Of a DNA stretch of 64,000 nt, positions 59,774 to 64,000 are shown one piece after another. Under the pieces are notes generated by a model. The model worked only from the letters and a program-made list of their open reading frames with translations. It made no database searches and was not told the DNA's origin. Origin of the DNA: Bacteroidaceae bacterium (GTDB lineage: Bacteria > Bacteroidota > Bacteroidia > Bacteroidales > Bacteroidaceae); contig JAFTXN010000002.1 in assembly GCA_017461605.1 (NCBI GenBank), positions 496,001 to 560,000 on the forward strand, given 5' to 3'. The translations under genes were made by a program, and so were the position numbers. The number at the start of each line of letters is the position of its first letter. Position 1 is the stretch's first letter.

Positions 59774-59805
59774 AATATAGCACTCTTTACGGGTGCTATA
59801 TTTGT
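59774..59805 (+). terminator. Terminator after mnmE
   Basis: AATATAGCAC (59774-59783) pairs with GTGCTATATT (59793-59802), followed by TGTTTGTG. Confidence 0.65.
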
Positions 59806-59980
59806 TTGTGCAAGCATCGTTGTTAATCGTTGCTAAGCCTTTTTACGCCTGTTTTTGTACCTCCTATGTACCTCGCCGCTTGAAATGCTATTTTGCGTTG
59901 GCGAGGTGATGGAAGAGTTTTACGCCATTTTACGAGAATTTACGGAGTTATACAAAAATATTGGTTAAAAGAGAAAAGAA

Positions 59981-60049
59981 ATGAGTAGCAACATTGACAT
60001 TAAGCGAATTTGTGCGTGGTGTAAGCAAGAATTCATCGCACTATTCTGA
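59981..60049 (+). pseudogene. Remnant of an excisionase/HTH DNA-binding protein of an integrative element
   Basis: 22 codons from ATG 59981 to TGA 60047-60049, reading MSSNIDIKRICAWCKQEF and a few more. This resembles the N-terminus (ICxxC-x-EF-type zinc knuckle) of the small helix-turn-helix proteins encoded in Bacteroidales conjugative and mobilisable elements; the remaining Cys-containing and helix-turn-helix part is absent. Only the start is left, so the element was probably deleted at this side. Confidence 0.5.
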
Positions 60050-60264
60050 AACATCAATCTATTCTGCCCTTTTTTTCGAGGCTTACAAATAAATTTTGTA
60101 ACGGTCGGACTAATGATGCTTTACCAACTTAATTCCTTCTTGCTTACGCCTTATATATAACTAAAACCTATTTTACTTACAATCTAAAAGGCAAAATGTA
60201 CATTATTCTACAATGAGAAGGTGTTTTTCTTCCTCTTTTTCTCTTTATATTGCATTATATTTTA

Positions 60265-60272
60265 TAACTTTG
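60265..60272 (+). promoter_or_regulatory. -7 promoter element of the XRE gene
   Basis: TAACTTTG, 26 bases before ATG 60298. Confidence 0.5.
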
Positions 60273-60297
60273 TGGTAAAATCGTAAATAATAACAAA

Positions 60298-60501
60298 ATG
60301 GATAAACCCATGAACCGCATAAAAGAGGTGCTCGAAGAGCGCGGAATTAAACAAACCTGGCTTGCAGAGAGGCTCGGCAAGAGTTTCTGCATAGTGAATT
60401 CTTATGTCTGCAACCGCCGCCAACCCAGTCTCGAAGTCCTCTTTGAGATAGCTAAGATATTGAATGTGAACCCAAAAGAACTGATTGATAGCAAGGAGTA
60501 G
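60298..60501 (+). CDS. XRE-family helix-turn-helix regulator
   Basis: A 67-residue Cro/C1-type DNA-binding protein: IKEVLEERGIKQTWLAERLGKSFCIVNSYVCNRRQPSLEVLFEIAKIL is a standard five-helix HTH, here quoted in pieces (RIKEVLEERGIKQTWLAE; GKSFCIVNSYVCNRRQPSLE). Such proteins often control restriction-modification or defence genes, like C proteins. It is followed after 5 bp by a decayed DNA-methyltransferase start, which supports a former R-M unit. It may now regulate the downstream operon. Confidence 0.88.
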   Translation: MDKPMNRIKEVLEERGIKQTWLAERLGKSFCIVNSYVCNRRQPSLEVLFEIAKILNVNPKELIDSKE

Positions 60502-60506
60502 ATTAT

Positions 60507-60648
60507 ATGGCAAAGAAAAAGATTATAAGAGTTTTTGAAGGATTTGCAGGATATGGAGGAGCTTTCTTTGGGACCAAAGAAAGCAAGGATTCCTTATCGT
60601 GTGATTAACAATATTGTGAAGAACACAACCTTAAGTAGAATTCAATAA
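60507..60648 (+). pseudogene. Remnant of a C5 DNA-cytosine methyltransferase
   Basis: From ATG 60507 the frame reads MAKKKIIRVFEGFAGYGG, with the FxGxGG SAM-binding motif I of C5 methyltransferases. A +1 shift near 60569-60571 is needed to continue with GPKKARIPYRVI, and the frame then ends at TAA 60646-60648. In the first frame translation stops at 60606. Everything after motif I, including the catalytic PC motif, is gone. It follows the XRE gene by 5 bp, as in an R-M operon. Confidence 0.65.
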
Positions 60649-60662
60649 TACAAAAAGAGTAC

Positions 60663-61808
60663 ATGAAAGAATCTCAGTTTTTTGAAGCCCAAACAATGTC
60701 CTCGCGAATCAAAGCGAGCATTGTATCCGAGTATTTTCCAAAATACTGCAAAATAATAATCAATAAGCATCGCCCAAAGCAGTTGAGATATATTGATTTA
60801 TTTGCAGGTCCAGGACGCTATGAAGATGGTAATGTTTCAACTCCTATACTAATTGCCAAGAATTGTTTTAAAGATGAATATCTAAGGAATAATGTAAGAT
60901 TCATCTTTAATGACAATACATACGCTGAGCAGTTAAAAACAAATTTCAAGAAAGAATTCCCAGATGGTTCATTTGCGATTGCTCCATTTTTTGGCAACAA
61001 AACAGTTGGGGAATATCAAAAAATATCTGATTTCTTGGTTAAAAACACTCATGAGGGGAAGTGCAACGAGTTCCCATCATTATTGTTTATAGATCCATTC
61101 GGGTATAAAGGAATAGAAACAAATGTATTAGCTCAATTTCTAAAGAATTGGGGAAATGAGTTGTTTTTATTTATTAATACAAAAAGAATTCATCCCGCTC
61201 TTGAAAACGAAAAGTTTGAGCCACTAATGAGAGATCTATTCCCAACAACTTATGAATCCATCAAAAGAGATAGAAAGTTCAAATCAACTACACCGGAAAG
61301 ACTGCAACTAATAATTGACAATATAGGTAATGAATACCAAAAATTATTAGGTGGTACAGTATACTATACTGCATTCAGATTTCAAGAAGAAGACATAGAT
61401 ACCACTAGTCATTATATTCTACACTTAACAAAAGGGAAACGTGGTTTTGACCTAATCAAGACTATATATAATGACTTCGCAAATGTGGGTACTATTTTTG
61501 ATGGTGTAAATACATATACATTTGACGTAAAGCAGGTTAACAATCCCATAAATGAATTGTTTGATGTTAAAGCTATGAACATAGATAATCTTAAACATCA
61601 AATATATGCTAACTATAAAGGACGGAAATTATCTGCTTTTGATTTATTTGAAGAACACCAAGTTACAGGTAACTATTGTAGAAAACATTACACTGATGCT
61701 TTGAGACTACTTGTTGATGATGGTAAATTAACTTCAGAGTTTACAGATAAGAAACAACATCATGTATCAGTTCTTATCTCTAAGGAGTGTATCTTGACTT
61801 TCTTATAA
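60663..61808 (+). CDS. Three-Cys-motif partner protein TcmP
   Basis: A 381-residue protein with a methyltransferase-like Rossmann core: YIDLFAGPGRYEDG near residue 42 (motif I like), VRFIFNDNTYAEQL and LLFIDPFGYKG (motif IV like). I recognise it as the TcmP family, encoded beside a gene whose product carries a three-Cys motif, here the DUF5131 gene 3 bp downstream. Its reaction is unknown. It probably leads an operon of TcmP, DUF5131, DUF2971-fusion and helicase genes, all tightly spaced and AT-rich. Confidence 0.8.
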   Translation: MKESQFFEAQTMSSRIKASIVSEYFPKYCKIIINKHRPKQLRYIDLFAGPGRYEDGNVSTPILIAKNCFKDEYLRNNVRFIFNDNTYAEQLKTNFKKEFPDGSFAIAPFFGNKTVGEYQKISDFLVKNTHEGKCNEFPSLLFIDPFGYKGIETNVLAQFLKNWGNELFLFINTKRIHPALENEKFEPLMRDLFPTTYESIKRDRKFKSTTPERLQLIIDNIGNEYQKLLGGTVYYTAFRFQEEDIDTTSHYILHLTKGKRGFDLIKTIYNDFANVGTIFDGVNTYTFDVKQVNNPINELFDVKAMNIDNLKHQIYANYKGRKLSAFDLFEEHQVTGNYCRKHYTDALRLLVDDGKLTSEFTDKKQHHVSVLISKECILTFL

Positions 61809-61811
61809 ATT

Positions 61812-62549
61812 ATGGCAGCAACTTCAATAGAATGGACTGATAAAACCTGGAATCCAGTAACAGGTTGTACGAAATTTTCTAAGGGATGTGAACATTGTTA
61901 TGCAGCTGTTATGTCTCGAAGGTTAAAAGGTATGAAAAAGCCAAAATACGCCAACGGATTTAAAGTCACATTGCATGATGATGCTTTAATAGAACCGACA
62001 CAATGGGAAAAACCATGTATCATATTTGTTTGCTCAATGAGTGATTTATTTCATAAGAATGTGCCATTTGAATTTATTGATAAGGTTTTTCAGGTAATAA
62101 ACAACACTCCACGACATAATTATCAAATACTCACGAAGCGAGCAGAACGCATGGCCGAGTACTTTAGTACTCGTAGCATCCCACAAAATGTTTGGATTGG
62201 TGTTACAGTAGAATGCGAGGAAACAAAGTGTAGAATTGATAATATTCGAAGCTTAAATGCCACTGTAAAATTTCTATCATGTGAACCCCTGTTGGGGGAT
62301 TTAGGAGAGATGAATCTTCAAGGTATAGATTGGATAATTGTAGGCGGAGAAAGTGGCCCACAAGCTCGACCTATGAAAGAAGAGTGGGTGGTCAATATAA
62401 AAAGGCAGGCTGAGGCGAATAATATTCCCTTCTTCTTTAAACAATGGGGCACGTGGAGCAAAGATGGTGTAAGGGGAAACAAAAAAGTAAATGGTAAACT
62501 TTTGCAAGGTGAAATAGTGCAGAATATGCCGAATATTATCCGTCAATAA
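61812..62549 (+). CDS. DUF5131 (phage Gp37/Gp68-like) three-Cys-motif protein
   Basis: A 245-residue protein beginning SIEWTDKTWNPVTGCTKFSKGCEHCYA, quoted in part: the three cysteines C19, C26 and C29 (CX6CX2C) are placed like a radical-SAM cluster site. Other marks are FVCSMSDLFHKNVPFEFID, NYQILTKRAERMAEY, VWIGVTVECEETKCRI and WIIVGGESGPQARPM. The family occurs in phages and mobile elements; a modification of tRNA or DNA bases has been suggested for related proteins but is not proven. It pairs with TcmP upstream (3-bp gap) and is followed by the next gene after 1 bp. Confidence 0.85.
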   Translation: MAATSIEWTDKTWNPVTGCTKFSKGCEHCYAAVMSRRLKGMKKPKYANGFKVTLHDDALIEPTQWEKPCIIFVCSMSDLFHKNVPFEFIDKVFQVINNTPRHNYQILTKRAERMAEYFSTRSIPQNVWIGVTVECEETKCRIDNIRSLNATVKFLSCEPLLGDLGEMNLQGIDWIIVGGESGPQARPMKEEWVVNIKRQAEANNIPFFFKQWGTWSKDGVRGNKKVNGKLLQGEIVQNMPNIIRQ

Positions 62550-62550
62550 G

Positions 62551-63759
62551 ATGAGCAATCTACTATATAAATATTTGGATGTCAATGGTGCTATAAAGAT
62601 GTTACATTACAGCAATCTAATGTATGCCAATGCTACAACATTTAACGATCCTTTTGACTGCCATCCAAATTTAATAGATTTCTCAAATGTGCCAGTAGAA
62701 GTTCATGGGGGCTGGCCGGCTGATATCATTGAGGATATGGAGTCTAATAGACATAACAATTATAGAAATGATCTATGGATATGTAGTCTATCTAAAGTAT
62801 ACAACTCAATACTCATGTGGAGTTATTACAATGAACACGAAGGAGTATGTATAGGTCTGAATATGGATAAGATTGCAAAGTGTATTGATGTTAGATATGG
62901 AATGATGGTAACTTTACAGGCCAGATCTGTACAATATAAAGATGTTGTAAATAAACCGAATTACTATCGAGATAGAGAAGATTTCTTCAATTATCAGGTA
63001 TATACCAAGGCTAAGGCATGGGAACACGAGCAAGAAATGAGATTGTTTATATACAAACCATCTCCAATGTTTATGAGTTTACTTCCATTTCAGCACGATA
63101 AAAATAATTTTGACCATAAAGAAATAAGGACATTTGTTCGACTTAGTGCAGAGTGTTTCGAATCCATCTATTTTGGTGTCAAAATAGACAAAGAAAGAAA
63201 AGAAAAAATCATTCAGTTAGCAAAGACATTGAATCCTGACATAAAAATATATCAAATGAACATAGACCCTCAATCGTTTAATGTAATAGAGAAGCAAGAG
63301 ATGAATTATACACTATCGGATTATATCGAGTTGTTTGCCAATCTACATACAAATAAGCAACAAGGCAAAAAGGCTCCTCACAAAGCTATTATGCTAATTA
63401 GTGTTATTGAATTAATAGCATCCCGACATATACTCTCAAATCAGTTCGAGTTTACCGAGGAACTGGAAAATTGTTTCTTAAAGAATTGGAAACGATATGT
63501 AGGTGAATCATTTATATTCAAACCTAAAGCCGGAACACCATTTTGGCATCTTAATTCAGAACCATTCTGGCAGTTAATACCATTTGAAGGTGGATATGAA
63601 AGAATTGTAGAATTGCAAAAGGGTAATCCTTATTCACCTTCAACTATTCGCAAGAATATTAAATATGCGGTAATAGACAAGGGACTATATGAGTTACTGC
63701 AAGATGAAGGTAACCGACAGATATTAATAAAAAGTTTAACAGATAGTTTGGACAAATAA
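62551..63759 (+). CDS. DUF2971 domain fused to a restriction-enzyme-like N-domain
   Basis: A 402-residue protein. Residues about 1-245 match DUF2971: LLYKYLDVNGAIKMLHYSNLMYANATTFNDPFDCHP, in short pieces KYLDVNGAIKML and NATTFNDPFDCHP, then LWICSLSKVYNSILMWSYYNEHEGVCIGLNMD-type and AKAWEHEQEMRLFIY. From about residue 250, YIELFANLHTNKQQGKKAPHKAIMLISVIELI resembles (in parts APHKAIMLISVIELI and FLKNWKRYV) the N-terminal DNA-binding-type domain of COG3440 restriction endonucleases, but no HNH nuclease follows. It could sense or bind modified DNA. Domain names are from memory. Confidence 0.6.
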   Translation: MSNLLYKYLDVNGAIKMLHYSNLMYANATTFNDPFDCHPNLIDFSNVPVEVHGGWPADIIEDMESNRHNNYRNDLWICSLSKVYNSILMWSYYNEHEGVCIGLNMDKIAKCIDVRYGMMVTLQARSVQYKDVVNKPNYYRDREDFFNYQVYTKAKAWEHEQEMRLFIYKPSPMFMSLLPFQHDKNNFDHKEIRTFVRLSAECFESIYFGVKIDKERKEKIIQLAKTLNPDIKIYQMNIDPQSFNVIEKQEMNYTLSDYIELFANLHTNKQQGKKAPHKAIMLISVIELIASRHILSNQFEFTEELENCFLKNWKRYVGESFIFKPKAGTPFWHLNSEPFWQLIPFEGGYERIVELQKGNPYSPSTIRKNIKYAVIDKGLYELLQDEGNRQILIKSLTDSLDK

Positions 63760-63770
63760 TGTAATTATCC

Positions 63771-64000
63771 ATGCTTAAACAAGGAATATACGAACACATT
63801 ATTAATCAAGAGACTGAGCGCGAAATACAAAAGGCAGAGCAGTCTGGATTGGTATGTGTACAGCAACCGATTGATGATGCTGAATCACCGCAGATATTGG
63901 CTAATTATCTTGCTAATGCTATCCGTCAGAAGCTTGAAGATACCGAGGAGCAGCAGGATAGAGTAAATCTTATCAATCGCATTATGGTTGATGTAGGCTT
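63771..64000 (+). CDS. Start of a possible DUF3427/PLD helicase, 3'-truncated by window edge
   Basis: 76 codons are visible from ATG 63771: MLKQGIYEHIINQETEREIQKAE, in pieces LKQGIYEHIINQE and SPQILANYLANAIRQKLED. The start resembles the N-terminus of DEAD/DEAH helicases with phospholipase-D and DUF3427 domains found in defence loci (KQGIYEEIIN type). No catalytic motif is in view, so the identification rests on the N-terminal phrase only. It lies 11 bp after the DUF2971-fusion gene. Confidence 0.45.
   Translation, partial: MLKQGIYEHIINQETEREIQKAEQSGLVCVQQPIDDAESPQILANYLANAIRQKLEDTEEQQDRVNLINRIMVDVG

Larger units (their letters stand above)
59806..60297 (+). other. Junction region of the island next to mnmE
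   Basis: About 490 AT-rich bases. It has a dyad ACCTCGCC / GGCGAGGT (59870-59907), a directly repeated GTACCTC close to it (near 59858-59873), an excisionase-like remnant (59981-60049) and a -7 element TAACTTTG (60265-60272) for the XRE gene. Otherwise nothing is recognised. Confidence 0.5.

Overview
The window looks like chromosomal DNA of a Bacteroidales bacterium, most likely Prevotellaceae. Reasons: promoters carry the Bacteroidota -7 element (TAnnTTTG, often TACCTTTG) with few Shine-Dalgarno sequences; there is an Na+-translocating NADH:quinone reductase operon; lipoproteins belong to Bacteroidota families (DUF4270, DUF6359-like, TamL-type Omp85); several secreted proteins end in type IX-secretion-like C-terminal modules; and there is an interpain/streptopain-like C10 protease. 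The genus is an inference.

Layout. 1-5.6 kb: 3' part of recQ, glnS, a TPR protein and a lipoprotein, all on +. 5.7-10.3 kb: an AT-rich minus-strand operon encoding a cysteine-repeat (CXXX) peptide with a twin-arginine signal and lipobox, a radical SAM/SPASM enzyme, a SPASM-type partner lacking the CX3CX2C motif, a small accessory protein, TatA, TatC and a lipoprotein. 10.3-10.8 kb: a structured RNA upstream of that operon. 11.0-12.1 kb: zinc-ribbon protein plus unknown protein; the unknown gene's 3' end shares a 36-bp repeat with the last gene of the CXXX operon. 12.4-18.3 kb: nqrABCDEF (minus). 18.5-18.9 kb: second copy of the structured RNA, then a secreted protein with a Tat-like signal and a SUMF1-domain protein. 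21-24 kb: HYC_CC_PP-like protein and TonB receptor. 24.3-29.1 kb: panC-panD diverging from a short glycogen-synthase-like gene, a DUF4270 lipoprotein and an exported protein. 29.2-34.5 kb: tRNA-Cys, FeoB-associated-type peptide, MBL hydrolase, C69 dipeptidase, nadC, rlmH, secreted phosphatase-family protein. 34.9-41.7 kb: secreted alpha/beta hydrolase, Crp-like regulator, acyltransferase, TamL. 41.9-52.3 kb (minus): B3/B4 protein, AddB and AddA, TtcA-family enzyme, DMT protein, fused NfnAB-like oxidoreductase. 53.1-59.7 kb: Gly/His-rich secreted protein, ThiF-like E1 enzyme, C10 protease, SDR, mnmE. 59.8-64.0 kb: an AT-rich island after mnmE with excisionase-like and DNA-methyltransferase remnants, an XRE regulator and a probable defence operon (TcmP, DUF5131, a DUF2971 fusion, and the start of a possible helicase).

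Most notable items: (i) the CXXX peptide operon, where modification genes and a complete TatA/TatC pair sit together with a Tat-signal precursor, suggesting a dedicated modify-then-export route for a cysteine-rich lipopeptide; (ii) a pair of homologous ~250-300-nt structured RNAs, each upstream of a gene for a protein with a twin-arginine signal; (iii) four intergenic arrays of three 21-nt palindromic units; (iv) the candidate defence operon next to mnmE. All family assignments were made by reading the translated sequence, without database searches.
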